From contig CAZIEW010000025.1 in NCBI GenBank assembly GCA_964538515.1, positions 1-64,000 of the forward strand: a stretch of 64,000 nucleotides of DNA, in the 5' to 3' direction. Source of the stretch: CALBZH01 sp964538515 (lineage in GTDB: Bacteria; Desulfobacterota; Syntrophobacteria; Syntrophobacterales; Syntrophobacteraceae). Position 1 is the first letter of the stretch. Every line of letters begins with the position of its first letter. Under the pieces are notes generated by a model, which did no database searches, was not told the DNA's origin, and saw only the letters and a list, made by a program, of their open reading frames with translations. Both the position numbers and the translations under genes were made by a program. This document shows positions 17,890 to 27,180 of this stretch, piece by piece.

Positions 17890-19839
17890 TTACAGCCCCT
17901 TTCGCGCTTCCATGCGGGCCTTGAGCTTCGGAAACCGGTCGATGTCCGTGTGAGGCAGGAACAGGGCCGCCACGTAGTGATCCATGTACGAAGGGGTTTC
18001 CGACAGCTCAAAGCTGGTCATTTTCTTGGTGACTTCAACCACGTCTCTCCTGAGACGGTTGGTGAGCGAGCTCATGCGGCAGCCCATGAGGGATCCGTTG
18101 CCGATGTAGGTGATCTTGTCCGGATTCGTTTCGGGCAGGAGGCCAATCACCATGGCTTTTTCGAGGTCGATGTAGCTCCCGAAGCCGCCTGCCAGCACGA
18201 TCTTGTCCACGTCGTCCAGAGTCAGCCCGACTTCCTCCAGGAGGGTTTGGTATCCGCTGAAGATGGCCCCCTTGGCTCGAATCAGGTTGTCAATGTCGTT
18301 CTCGCTCAGCGTGATGTCTCGGTCGATCTGGGTTTCCTCCGCCCAGGCAAGCACATACTCGTGGACGCCATCCGTTTCCCGGATCCGTGGCGTGCCGCGG
18401 TCGGTGTGGAACTTCCCCCGGCCGTCGATGATCCCCATCTCCAGGAGCGTGGCCACGATGGTGATGAGCCCCGAGCCGCAGATGCCCTTGGGGCGGGCGT
18501 TTCCGATGGTCATGATCATGGGCTCCAGGGTGATGGGATCCATCGAGAAATCCTCGATGGCACCCTTGGATGCTCGCATGCCAAACTGGATGCCTCCGCC
18601 TTCGAAGGCCGGCCCCGCCGAGCAGGCGGCACAGGCGAACCAGTCCTTGTTGCCGACCACGATTTCGGCATTGGTGCCGATGTCCAGGTAGAGCGTCACC
18701 TCTTCGGACCGATAGAGCCCTGCCCCCATCACGCCCGCGACGATGTCTCCGCCCACGTAGCTCGAAATGGCTGGATAGACCAAAGCCGTCACATGGTCCC
18801 CCACTTCCAGGCCCAGGTTTACCGCGGTAATGGGGGGAAAGAGGGTTGCCGCCGGGACGTAGGGCGCGAACCGGATATAACGCGGGGTGATCTTGAGCAG
18901 CAACTGGGTCATGGTGGTGTTGCCCGCCAGCGTGATGCTGGAGACTTCATCTTGGTTGACCTTCCCCTCCTTGAGGATCTTTCGGATGATGGTGTTGATG
19001 GTCGCGACGACGACCTGGTGCAGTTTTTCCAGCCCCCCCGGTTTGTCCGCGAACACAATCCGGCTCAGCACATCCTCCCCGTAGCTGATCTGACCGTTGA
19101 ACTCCCCGTGCTGGGCAATGACTTCCCCGGAGCTGACGTCGATCAATTGACCGTAGACGGTTGTGGTGCCGATGTCCACGGCAATGGCAAAATTGCGGGA
19201 TGTGGTGTCGCAAGGCTCGATGTTGATGATGTGCGTTTTGCGTCCCGGCTGGACCGGACGGGCGAGCGTCGCGGTCACCTTGAAGTTGCAGGCCCGCATG
19301 AGCTCGGGAATCTTGCGAATGACGGGCAGCCTCGCCACCAGGCGATGCTCGTTGTGCTTGGCCTTAAGAAAGCTGATGAGCCGGGTGACGTCCGGCAGTC
19401 GGTCCTGGTCGCTTGGCGGAGGAAGCTCCAAGTACCGCTTTTCGACCGGAGGGATAAAGAGACCCTGCTCCTTCAACTCCTCGAAATCGACTTGGTGCAC
19501 CCGCGCGGTCCTGCGAGGAGTGGCCAGCTTGTTCAGGACGGATGCGTCGACTTCGGATTCAACGGGGATGCGCACGACCAGGTCACTCCGGACCTGACTC
19601 TGACAAGCCAGGCGGTACCCCTTGGCAACATCTTCGGCACTGAGCCTTTCCGTAATACCGCCCTCGACGCTTCCACTCTCGATCAGTACCCTGCATTTGC
19701 CGCAGACACCCGCGCCGCCGCAGGAGGCGTTGATATGGACTCCGGCTTCCATGGCGGTGCGAATGAGGTTCTCACCATCCCCCACGATCATCTTGCGGTT
19801 ATAAGGTTGAAAGACGACTTGGTGCTCATGCTTGTTCAT
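17890..19839 (-). CDS. RACo-like ASKHA protein with N-terminal 2Fe-2S ferredoxin domain (DUF4445)
   Basis: A 649-residue cytoplasmic protein. A plant-type [2Fe-2S] domain occupies residues 1-95, with ligands C40, C46, C49 and C79. A linker leads to an ASKHA ATPase-like region beginning AVDIGTTTVYGQ near 220, with later YLDIGTNAEI and LAGGFGSYIDLEKA motifs. Reductive activators of corrinoid proteins (RACo) have this architecture and use ATP to re-reduce Co(II) cobalamin in methyltransferase systems. The start at 19839 has AAAGGAT about nine bases upstream; a 90-residue longer frame is unsupported. No corrinoid protein or methyltransferase gene is in the window. It is divergent from the molybdenum hydroxylase operon. 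Confidence 0.87.
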   Translation of the reverse strand: MNKHEHQVVFQPYNRKMIVGDGENLIRTAMEAGVHINASCGGAGVCGKCRVLIESGSVEGGITERLSAEDVAKGYRLACQSQVRSDLVVRIPVESEVDASVLNKLATPRRTARVHQVDFEELKEQGLFIPPVEKRYLELPPPSDQDRLPDVTRLISFLKAKHNEHRLVARLPVIRKIPELMRACNFKVTATLARPVQPGRKTHIINIEPCDTTSRNFAIAVDIGTTTVYGQLIDVSSGEVIAQHGEFNGQISYGEDVLSRIVFADKPGGLEKLHQVVVATINTIIRKILKEGKVNQDEVSSITLAGNTTMTQLLLKITPRYIRFAPYVPAATLFPPITAVNLGLEVGDHVTALVYPAISSYVGGDIVAGVMGAGLYRSEEVTLYLDIGTNAEIVVGNKDWFACAACSAGPAFEGGGIQFGMRASKGAIEDFSMDPITLEPMIMTIGNARPKGICGSGLITIVATLLEMGIIDGRGKFHTDRGTPRIRETDGVHEYVLAWAEETQIDRDITLSENDIDNLIRAKGAIFSGYQTLLEEVGLTLDDVDKIVLAGGFGSYIDLEKAMVIGLLPETNPDKITYIGNGSLMGCRMSSLTNRLRRDVVEVTKKMTSFELSETPSYMDHYVAALFLPHTDIDRFPKLKARMEARKGL

Positions 19840-19928
19840 CAAGCATATCCTTTCAGATGGGGTTTCCAATGATGACGGCTCGGTTATGAGTACCACCTTA
19901 AGGCATTCCACGAATTCATCAAGTCCGT

Positions 19929-19934
19929 TATAAT
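19929..19934 (+). promoter_or_regulatory. -10 box candidate for the molybdenum hydroxylase operon
   Basis: A perfect TATAAT at 19929-19934 lies in the divergent region between the RACo-like gene and the hydroxylase operon, about 130 bases before the first ATG. The -35 region (TTCCAC at 19906) is poor, so an activator or another sigma factor might be needed. Confidence 0.35.
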
Positions 19935-20068
19935 GCGCCGCATCAGCTCGTGAGCGGAAATGCTCGCCGCTCGTCTTCATTTCCTTCACCATGCACCATG
20001 GGCAAGAATCTTGCGGGATCGCACCCGAGCGGTCTACCGAAAAACCACACCTACCCAGGAGGGCAGCC

Positions 20069-20701
20069 ATGAAGGCAGACGACCCAGGCGCCAAGCCACA
20101 CGCGCCCAATCAGGGAATGACTCGGAGGGGGTTCATGTTGAGCGTGGGAACGGGGGCGGCGGCCGTAGCGGCCTCGGGATCACTCTTTCCTGAAAACCCT
20201 GCGGAAGCTGCCACTCTTGACTCCGGGCAGACGCATCCGATTGTGCTGAAAGTCAACGGCATTTCGCACAGACTCCTCGTTGAGCCCCGCTGGACGCTCC
20301 TGTTCGTGCTCCGGGAAAAACTGGGCCTCACCGGCTCCAAGATGGGGTGCGAACGGGGGGAGTGCGGGTCCTGCACGGTCCTCATCGATGGTCTTCCTCG
20401 ATACGGATGTTTGACGCTGGCGGTCGAGGCTCAAGGGCACGCGATCACAACCGTCGAAGGGTTGATGGACGGTGAAGAGCTTGGTCCCGTTCAGAAGGCC
20501 TTTCTCGATCACGATGCGTTCCAGTGCGGCTACTGCACCCCCGGACAGATCATGGCGGCCGAAGGGCTCCTTCGCTCCAACCCAAAGCCCAGCCTCGAGG
20601 AAATCCGGAGGGGCATGAGCGGAAACCTGTGCCGCTGCGGTGCGTACGCTCATATTTTTCAGGCCGTCGAGCATGCCGGAAAGGTCCGGGAAGGGAAGTG
20701 A
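20069..20701 (+). CDS. Tat-exported 2Fe-2S subunit of a molybdenum hydroxylase (PaoA/XdhC-like)
   Basis: A 210-residue iron-sulfur subunit. The start at 20069 follows CAGGAGGGCAGCC. A twin-arginine signal TRRGFMLSVG sits near residues 18-27 and is followed by a hydrophobic Ala-rich stretch, so the complex is probably exported folded to the periplasm. The first [2Fe-2S] cluster has C94, C99, C102 and C114; the second, of the CxxC...CxC type, has C153, C156, C188 and C190. It passes electrons between the molybdenum and FAD subunits of aldehyde oxidoreductase/xanthine dehydrogenase-type enzymes. It is followed after eight bases by the molybdenum subunit. Confidence 0.93.
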   Translation: MKADDPGAKPHAPNQGMTRRGFMLSVGTGAAAVAASGSLFPENPAEAATLDSGQTHPIVLKVNGISHRLLVEPRWTLLFVLREKLGLTGSKMGCERGECGSCTVLIDGLPRYGCLTLAVEAQGHAITTVEGLMDGEELGPVQKAFLDHDAFQCGYCTPGQIMAAEGLLRSNPKPSLEEIRRGMSGNLCRCGAYAHIFQAVEHAGKVREGK

Positions 20702-20709
20702 GGTGAGCC

Positions 20710-23052
20710 ATGCCCAAAGAATCGGATAAGCTCTACTACACCCACGGGATGCCTGTTCCGGAGACGCCGAAAGCGGGAGACCCGCTCAAGCCCTGGACGA
20801 AAACCAATGTCGTGGGACAAAGGCTTCCCCGCGTGGATGGTTATGAGCGGGTCAGTGGCACCGCCGTCTATCCCTCGGACCTGACACTGCCTCGGATGCT
20901 GTACGGCGCCATTCTCAGGTGTCCCCATCCCCGTGCCCGCGTCAAATCGGTCAATCTGGAAGCCGCAAAGAAGATGGAAGGGGTCCATGCGGTGATCAGC
21001 GGTTCCGACCCGGTGACGAATCCCGAATGGGTCTATTCGAGCTTCTCGAAGATCGACTTTGCGTCGAAGCTCTTCGATGCGACCTGCCGCTTCGAGGGTG
21101 AGCCTGTCGCGGCGGTGGCGGCCGAATCCCCTTACCTCGCGCAGGACGCTCTTCGCGCCATCGGCGTGGAATACGAAGTCCTGCCTTACCTGGTCGATGA
21201 ACGGAAGGCGCTGGATCCGTGGGCACCCAAAGTCCATGAGAAGGGGAACCTCGTGGGAGAGGTGCAGCATTACGAGCGGGGGGACGTGACAAAAGGCTTT
21301 GCCGAAGCGGATTCCGTCCTGGAGATGACGTTCAGCACGGCCTGCGAGCTGCACACCCCCTTGGAGCTTCACGGCTGTGTGGCCGCATGGGACGGAGATC
21401 GACTGACCATCTGGGAATCCACCCAGGGGGTCTACGGGGTACAGGCCGGCGTAGCCAAAGTGCTTGGGCTTCCGCTCTCCAAGGTCCGGGTGATCGGCAG
21501 CTACATGGGCGGCGGATTCGGGAGCAAGCTCCGTGCGAGCAAATACACCATCATCGCGGCCATCCTTGCGCGGGTCAGTGCCCGGCCCGTCAAGCTGTTC
21601 CTCTCGCGGGAGGAAACCTTTCTTGCGACAGGCAACCGGCCGCCCAGCCACATGAAGCTCAAAGCCGGCGTCAAAAAGGACGGAACCCTGACGGCCCTGG
21701 ACTTTTCCTGCGTGGGAACCGGAGGCGCCTACCCCGCGGACGGGACGTCGCTCGTCGACTGGGTCGTCCGGGATCTCTATGCGTGCCCCAACGTCCGCAG
21801 CGAGATGACGGATGTGTACATCAATGCGGGCCCCGCGCGGCCCATGCGGGCTCCCGGACACCCACAGGGTGCGTGGGCCCTGGAGCAGATGCTCGATGCG
21901 CTGGCCGAGACCATCGGGATGGACCCCGTCGCCCTGCGGCTCATGAATGTTCCCGCCGCGAGTCAGGCCCGCCCGGGCAATCCCCTCTACACGACAACGG
22001 GACTCAAGCAATGTCTGGAGGCGGGCGCCAAGGCGTTCGGGTGGGACGAGGCCCGACAAGAGCTCGCCGGACAGGACAAAGACCCTCTCGTGCGACGAGG
22101 CGTGGGTATGGCCGCCGGCCTCTGGTTTGCGGGGGGAGGAGGACCTCCGTCGACAATCGTGGTCAAGCTCTTTTCCGATGGCAGTGTGAATTTGAACATG
22201 GGGGCGAGCGACCTCGGAACCGGCACGAAAACCGTCATGGCCATGGTGGTCTCCGAGGAGCTCGGGATCAAGCCTGAGCTGATTCAGATCGAAAGCGCGG
22301 ACACGGGAACCACGCAGTACGCCACGCCGAGCGGGGGCAGCAAGACCGTGCCGACGGAAGCGCCCGCTGTCCGTGCTGCCGCAGTTGACGTCAAACGGCA
22401 GCTCCTGGAGCTGGCCGCGGTGGAATTGCAGGCGGCTCCGGCTTCCCTTTCTTTGGACGGAGGTGAGATCACCGTGCGGGAGAACCCCTCCCAGAAACTC
22501 GCGATCAAGGATGTCCAGGCTTTGAAGAAGCGGGGCGTGATCGTCGGGGTTGGAGTGCGCGGCCCCAACCCCGAGAATAAGGTGGTGAATCCGTTTGCCG
22601 CTCAATTCTGCGAGGTCGAGGTGAACATGGGAACGGGGGAGGTCCGGATCCTGAGATTTCTGGGGGCCCACGACAGCGGCCGGGTGATGAACCGGCTCAC
22701 CTACGACAGTCAAGTCATCGGCGGCATCACCATGGGGATCGGGCTCGCCATGACCGAGGCCCGCGTCCTGGATCAGGCCCACACGGGAAAGCTCCTGAAC
22801 CGGAACTGGCACGACTACAAGCTCCCAACGGCCCTGGACGTACCGGCCGAGATCGTATCCTTGCCCATCGATCTGGAGGACACCGAAGCCAATTCCACCG
22901 GAGCCAAAGGATTGGGGGAGCCGGTGACCATCCCGACTGCGGCGGCCATTGCAAACGCCGTCTATCATGCCACGGGGGTGCGCGTCACCGAAAGCCCCAT
23001 GACTCCGGCTCGCTTGTGTGGACTGCTCCAAGGTCGAAAGAAGGAGGGATGA
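20710..23052 (+). CDS. molybdopterin-binding catalytic subunit, xanthine dehydrogenase/aldehyde oxidase family
   Basis: A 780-residue large subunit. It has the aldehyde oxidase a/b hammerhead domain at the N-terminus (VDGYERVSGTAVYPSDL near residue 40) and the molybdopterin-binding domains after it. Visible cofactor motifs include SYMGGGFGSK near 263, RAPGHPQGAWALE near 378 and, near the C-terminus, GAKGLGEP, which holds the catalytic Glu of the family. The subunit itself has no signal and would travel with its Tat-signal partner. The substrate could be an aldehyde, N-heterocycle or purine; nothing in the motifs decides it. GAGGTGAGCC precedes the ATG, and the next gene starts five bases after the stop. 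Confidence 0.93.
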   Translation: MPKESDKLYYTHGMPVPETPKAGDPLKPWTKTNVVGQRLPRVDGYERVSGTAVYPSDLTLPRMLYGAILRCPHPRARVKSVNLEAAKKMEGVHAVISGSDPVTNPEWVYSSFSKIDFASKLFDATCRFEGEPVAAVAAESPYLAQDALRAIGVEYEVLPYLVDERKALDPWAPKVHEKGNLVGEVQHYERGDVTKGFAEADSVLEMTFSTACELHTPLELHGCVAAWDGDRLTIWESTQGVYGVQAGVAKVLGLPLSKVRVIGSYMGGGFGSKLRASKYTIIAAILARVSARPVKLFLSREETFLATGNRPPSHMKLKAGVKKDGTLTALDFSCVGTGGAYPADGTSLVDWVVRDLYACPNVRSEMTDVYINAGPARPMRAPGHPQGAWALEQMLDALAETIGMDPVALRLMNVPAASQARPGNPLYTTTGLKQCLEAGAKAFGWDEARQELAGQDKDPLVRRGVGMAAGLWFAGGGGPPSTIVVKLFSDGSVNLNMGASDLGTGTKTVMAMVVSEELGIKPELIQIESADTGTTQYATPSGGSKTVPTEAPAVRAAAVDVKRQLLELAAVELQAAPASLSLDGGEITVRENPSQKLAIKDVQALKKRGVIVGVGVRGPNPENKVVNPFAAQFCEVEVNMGTGEVRILRFLGAHDSGRVMNRLTYDSQVIGGITMGIGLAMTEARVLDQAHTGKLLNRNWHDYKLPTALDVPAEIVSLPIDLEDTEANSTGAKGLGEPVTIPTAAAIANAVYHATGVRVTESPMTPARLCGLLQGRKKEG

Positions 23053-23056
23053 TGCC

Positions 23057-24031
23057 ATGATGAAGCCGTTTTCATACGTTCGGGTCGATTCCATCGGGGC
23101 GGCCATCAAACAGCTGGCATCCAATGGGGCACTGATCCATGCGGGAGGAACGGATCTCCTCGGGTGCCTCCGGGATGGTGTGTTGTCGGCAGGTACGGTG
23201 GTGAGTCTGGGCGGTCTTTCCAACCTACGGGGGATCGAGAAAAACGGAGGGGGCGGACTCAAGATCGGCGCGCTCACAACCCTTTCCGAGGTGGCGCAGC
23301 ATCCCCGAATCATAGAGAGCTATGGAGCGCTGGCGAGGGCCGCATCCGAAGTGGCCAGTCCACAGCTTCGCAATCAGGGAACCCTGGGGGGAAACCTTTG
23401 TCAAAAGCCTCGATGCTGGTATTACCGGGGGGATTTTCACTGCCTGCGCAAGGGCGGCCTTCAGTGCTTCGCCGTGGGCGGCGAGAACGCATACCATTGT
23501 ATCCTGGGCGGCGAAAACTGTTATATTGTTCACCCGTCCGATACGGCGCCGGCACTGGCGGCTCTGGAAGCAAAGGTCCATGTGGAGGGCCCCAAGGGGA
23601 AGCGCGTCGTCGCCGTCGATGCCTTCTTCGTTCTCCCGGAGAAGGATTTCACGCACGAGACCGTTCTCGGACCCGGTGAACTGGTGACCCACATCGAGCT
23701 TCCAGCCCCCGTTCAGGGTCTCAGGAGCGCGTATCGGAAGGTGCGTGGTCGGCGGTCCTGGGATTTCGCGCTGGCGGGCGTGGCCTTGGCTCTCGTGCTC
23801 GATGGAGGGCACGTTAGGAAAGCACGCATTTTCCTGAGCGGGGCCGCCCCGATCCCATGGCGAGCCCGCGAGGCCGAAGACGTCATCACGGGCAAAAAGC
23901 TGGAGCCCGGCCTCATCCCAAAGGCAGCCGATGCAGCGATGGCCAAGGCGCGGCCGATGGAGCAAAATGGCTACAAGGTTCCGCTCTTCAAAGCGGTGCT
24001 GCAAGAGGAGCTGCAGGCCATCACATCGTGA
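23057..24031 (+). CDS. FAD subunit of the molybdenum hydroxylase, with PaoB-like cysteine-rich insertion
   Basis: A 324-residue FAD-binding (CoxM/PaoB-type) subunit. The FAD loop GGTDLLG is near residue 31 and GNQGTLGGN-like sequence near 107. Between residues 115 and 155 lie six cysteines (115, 120, 129, 137, 148, 155) in the place where E. coli PaoB and 4-hydroxybenzoyl-CoA reductase beta subunits hold an extra [4Fe-4S] cluster. This points to a PaoABC-like electron path. AAGGAGGGATGATGCC precedes the start; the frame also has an unsupported start at 23018. Gene order here is FeS, Mo, FAD, unlike FeS, FAD, Mo in paoABC. Confidence 0.92.
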   Translation: MMKPFSYVRVDSIGAAIKQLASNGALIHAGGTDLLGCLRDGVLSAGTVVSLGGLSNLRGIEKNGGGGLKIGALTTLSEVAQHPRIIESYGALARAASEVASPQLRNQGTLGGNLCQKPRCWYYRGDFHCLRKGGLQCFAVGGENAYHCILGGENCYIVHPSDTAPALAALEAKVHVEGPKGKRVVAVDAFFVLPEKDFTHETVLGPGELVTHIELPAPVQGLRSAYRKVRGRRSWDFALAGVALALVLDGGHVRKARIFLSGAAPIPWRAREAEDVITGKKLEPGLIPKAADAAMAKARPMEQNGYKVPLFKAVLQEELQAITS

Positions 24032-24052
24032 ACGGTTGGAGCACCCTCGAAC

Positions 24053-25765
24053 GTGACACATCAGATGCATTACGAATTGCGTTTGGCGAAGACGAGCTCC
24101 GGAGTGGGCTATTTTGCCTGCACCCCTGCGCTGCAATCCTCTTTTGACGGTTATCTCGATTACTTGCGCAGGTGCCCCCTGGACGACTTCATGCACAAGC
24201 ACCTGCTCGACATGGTCTGCGGCCTGGAGGAAGACACGCTGAAGTCGATCTGGAGCGTGGCAGAGGACCGCGACCCCATCATGGTGGCGCTCCTCTGCGA
24301 GGCCTGTCTCGCCATGGATAAATTCGCCTCCCTTCGGGATCTTTTCAGTCGCGAGGTGACATCGAGACTGCTGCCCTACAGCCCTCTGATCAACATGAAG
24401 TCGAGCCTTCTCGACGACCAGGAGCTGCATCGGAAGTGGGCCGCCCTGTTTGGAGCCAATCTGGGCGGTCATCGGGAGGTGGTTGGTCCGGACTCCGTGG
24501 CGCTGCCGTTCCCGTATTCCGAAGCCTGTCTTGCGGCTGACTTGGGTGGCGGAGTGCCGATCCGGACTATCTGGGAGACCCATGCCGTCCGCCCGACCCC
24601 AAACGATGTCCCCCTGCCATCGCCCGAGGAAACCGCCGGCCGCGCATTGGAAAGGCTTCAAACCATCGGAGCCTTTGCCGGGAGCGAAATGCGGCACGTC
24701 TCCTCCCTCAGCCCATACGGCTTCTACCGGAAATGGCACCTCAAGATCGAGGTCAAAAACGGCAGGCACGACTACACCGTCAAGGGAATCCAGACGAGCT
24801 ACGGCAAAGGCCTCACGGAAGCATGCGCCAGGGCTTCCTATTCTATGGAGATGGTCGAACGGGTCTCGTCCTTCGCCTCGTTCGGACCCGACGGAGCGCT
24901 CGGGTATGAGCGGGACTACCCCCTGACTTACGGCTCTTTTTCGGACCTCGCCAGGGGTGGGCGGCGCCTATTGGACCCAAACAGCTTGAGACTTGAAGTC
25001 CCTTACGAGGACGAGCCGCTCTACTGGCTTGAAGCCAGTGAGCGGACAAAGGATGGGCTCCTCCCGATCCTGGTCCCTGCGCAGTCGATCTTTTTGTTCT
25101 GCAACCTGGATGAAATCAGCCTCTTCAGCGGGCTTGGGTCGACTGGGCTCGCCTCGGGAAACACCATGGAGCAGGCCAAGGTCAGTGGACTGCTCGAAGT
25201 GCTGGAGCGGGATTGCGAGGCGACGACCCTCTACGACCCATCCCGTTCCTTTCGTGTTGAAGGGGACAATCCCGTGGTCGGCCCGCTGCTCGCCGATTTC
25301 GCAGCAAAAGGACTGCACATCCGGTTTCAGGACCTCACCAACGGATTGGGCGTACCCTGTTACAAGTGCAGCGTCGTCAACAGCCAGGGAGAAATCGTCA
25401 AGGGCACGGGAGCCCACTTGGATGGACGAAAGGCGCTGATCTCCGCACTGACGGAGGTTCCCTTCGCCTTTCATGGGGTCGTTCCGCCCGCCTGCCGGAA
25501 AGCGGACGATGTGGCCGTCATGCGCTTCGAAGACCTGCCACGCTTCAGTACGGGCCATCCCGCCGCCGACCTCGGCATCCTCGAGGACCTGCTGCTCGCG
25601 AATGGATTCCGTATCCTGTATGTGGACCTCACCCGCAAAGACCTGTCCATTCCCGTCGTGAAGGCCATCGTGCCGGGAATGGAATTCATGGCGGATTTCG
25701 ACGCCTATTCACGCCTCAGCCCCAGGCTGTTCGCTGACTACCTGAGGCTGTTCGGCCGCAAATGA
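24053..25765 (+). CDS. stand-alone YcaO-domain protein
   Basis: A 570-residue protein whose C-terminal two thirds are a YcaO domain, an ATP-dependent cyclodehydratase/thioamidation fold. Recognisable segments are SSYGKGLTEACARASYSME with a following VER (about residues 252-273), GLASGNTMEQAKVSGLLEVL followed by ERDCE (about 365-390), and PVVKAIVPGMEF near 540. The N-terminal 230 residues match nothing I recognise. There is no TfuA partner, E1-like partner or precursor peptide nearby. It begins 21 bases after the FAD subunit gene, so it is probably in the hydroxylase operon. GTG at 24053 has GGAG at 11 bases; an ATG at 24065 is an alternative. Peptide, tRNA or cofactor modification are all possible. 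Confidence 0.85.
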   Translation: MTHQMHYELRLAKTSSGVGYFACTPALQSSFDGYLDYLRRCPLDDFMHKHLLDMVCGLEEDTLKSIWSVAEDRDPIMVALLCEACLAMDKFASLRDLFSREVTSRLLPYSPLINMKSSLLDDQELHRKWAALFGANLGGHREVVGPDSVALPFPYSEACLAADLGGGVPIRTIWETHAVRPTPNDVPLPSPEETAGRALERLQTIGAFAGSEMRHVSSLSPYGFYRKWHLKIEVKNGRHDYTVKGIQTSYGKGLTEACARASYSMEMVERVSSFASFGPDGALGYERDYPLTYGSFSDLARGGRRLLDPNSLRLEVPYEDEPLYWLEASERTKDGLLPILVPAQSIFLFCNLDEISLFSGLGSTGLASGNTMEQAKVSGLLEVLERDCEATTLYDPSRSFRVEGDNPVVGPLLADFAAKGLHIRFQDLTNGLGVPCYKCSVVNSQGEIVKGTGAHLDGRKALISALTEVPFAFHGVVPPACRKADDVAVMRFEDLPRFSTGHPAADLGILEDLLLANGFRILYVDLTRKDLSIPVVKAIVPGMEFMADFDAYSRLSPRLFADYLRLFGRK

Positions 25766-25806
25766 TGTCTATTGGGAGTGTGGGGGTACAATCCCGCCAG
25801 ATCGAG

Positions 25807-27180
25807 CTACCTTCCCCCCCTGCCACCTCCTCCACCTCCGCGCATCGAGAATCCCCCGCCTCCGCGGCCTGAAAATCCGCCACCGCCGGAGCTGAACGAG
25901 CGAAAAGAGTTTCCCCCACCGAAGGACCCGGAAGACCGGAACGATCGGAAGGATCCGCCACCACCTCCACCAGAGGAGCTGAAGGATCGAAACGAGCCAC
26001 CCTCCCCGCCCCCAGGAGTACGGAAGGTACTGAATCCACTGCCCGCACTTCCTCGGAAAACCCTCTCCCCTCGATGCACATCCCCGTTGCCACCGCCGAC
26101 GGAGCCCATTCTGAGCGCATCGGACCGGGGATTGCCCAAGGTCTCCGTAGAGGATCTCACGTTATTTCGGAAACCAAGGCTCCCATCGTTGCCTCGTTCC
26201 CTGAAGCTATTCTGGACGGACGGTCGCCTTCCAAAACCCGCCGACTGACCGGACACGCTCGAAAGGTCCGTTCGCGCAACCTCTCGCCTGGTGAGCAAGT
26301 CTCTCCGGCCATTCCCGAAACCCTGCCCCGTCAATCCCCGGACGCCCGCCATGGAGCTTCCTCCAGCGCCGCCGTTCAGCCCCCTGGCGGTGCCAAGACT
26401 GCTACGGGACAAATCCGTAAAGGCGACCGCGGGCCGTACTCGGGCCGTTCGCCCCTGCACCGAGTCGAAACGGTGATTGCTCAGAAACCGGCTTTTGAAA
26501 CGATCACCACGGACGAATCCTCTCGCGAGGAATCGGTCGTTCCATCGGCAATGCCGGTGAAAGTCGCGCAAAACGAAAAAGCCCGAAAAATGGACACCCG
26601 TGAAGTAGAAGGGCCAGGGCACCCAATCATACAGGCTGTAGTACGCATACGGAGGGGCGTAATAGGTGTAGATCGGCGGGCCATCCGTATAATAGGCGTC
26701 GTAGTACGCCGGGTATTCGCTGACGGACGTCACAGGAGGCGGCGGTTGAGCATCGTCAGCCCCACCCGATGCATAGGTGTCTCCAGCGGTCTGATCCGGA
26801 GCCATTCCCAACTCCATCGCCAGCGAATCAAAAGCAGCCGAAGCACTGGCCCCGTCCATGGGGAGACTTCCACTTGCCGAAGCAGTCAGAACCGCTTCTC
26901 TCAGTTCCCCCAACACGGCGGGCGTTACCGGATAATCGGCAATCCAGCCATTCCCCGGGGCAATTCCTTTGGAAGTCAGGAGGCTTTCCGCTTCAACCTC
27001 ATCTCTGGCGGCCCCCAGTCCCAGCGTTTGCAGCAGCCGCACCGCGAAGTCTCCTTCGCGGGCAATTGGCGGAGTGACCGGCGAGAGCTGCGGATCGGTT
27101 CGCTCCTGCGGCCATGCGAAGGGTACAGCCAGGAAAATCGCCGCACCCAGCACCATTATCGTCAAAAGCAGTTTGGACAT
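25807..27180 (-). CDS. secreted Tyr-rich and Gly/Ser/Phe/Arg repeat protein
   Basis: A 457-residue exported protein of unknown function. A signal peptide covers residues 1-25 (MSKLLLTIMVLGAAIFLAV, then Trp-Pro-Gln). Residues 160-210 are strongly Tyr/Pro-rich with repeated YY pairs. The last 110 residues are low complexity, with repeated GGSFRSF-like units and poly-Gly runs ending in RGG repeats. The start at 27180 has GGAGCAGACG before it; the frame continues upstream without support. It converges with the YcaO gene. Surface adhesion or scaffold roles are possible, but nothing shows a function. The low-complexity tail makes homology searching unreliable. Confidence 0.75.
   Translation of the reverse strand: MSKLLLTIMVLGAAIFLAVPFAWPQERTDPQLSPVTPPIAREGDFAVRLLQTLGLGAARDEVEAESLLTSKGIAPGNGWIADYPVTPAVLGELREAVLTASASGSLPMDGASASAAFDSLAMELGMAPDQTAGDTYASGGADDAQPPPPVTSVSEYPAYYDAYYTDGPPIYTYYAPPYAYYSLYDWVPWPFYFTGVHFSGFFVLRDFHRHCRWNDRFLARGFVRGDRFKSRFLSNHRFDSVQGRTARVRPAVAFTDLSRSSLGTARGLNGGAGGSSMAGVRGLTGQGFGNGRRDLLTRREVARTDLSSVSGQSAGFGRRPSVQNSFRERGNDGSLGFRNNVRSSTETLGNPRSDALRMGSVGGGNGDVHRGERVFRGSAGSGFSTFRTPGGGEGGSFRSFSSSGGGGGGSFRSFRSSGSFGGGNSFRSFSSGGGGFSGRGGGGFSMRGGGGGGRGGR

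Noticed and set aside
20659..23313. 884-codon minus-strand frame opposite the molybdenum hydroxylase subunits
   Set aside because: Antisense shadow; spans three real genes and has Arg/His/Pro-rich composition typical of shadows.
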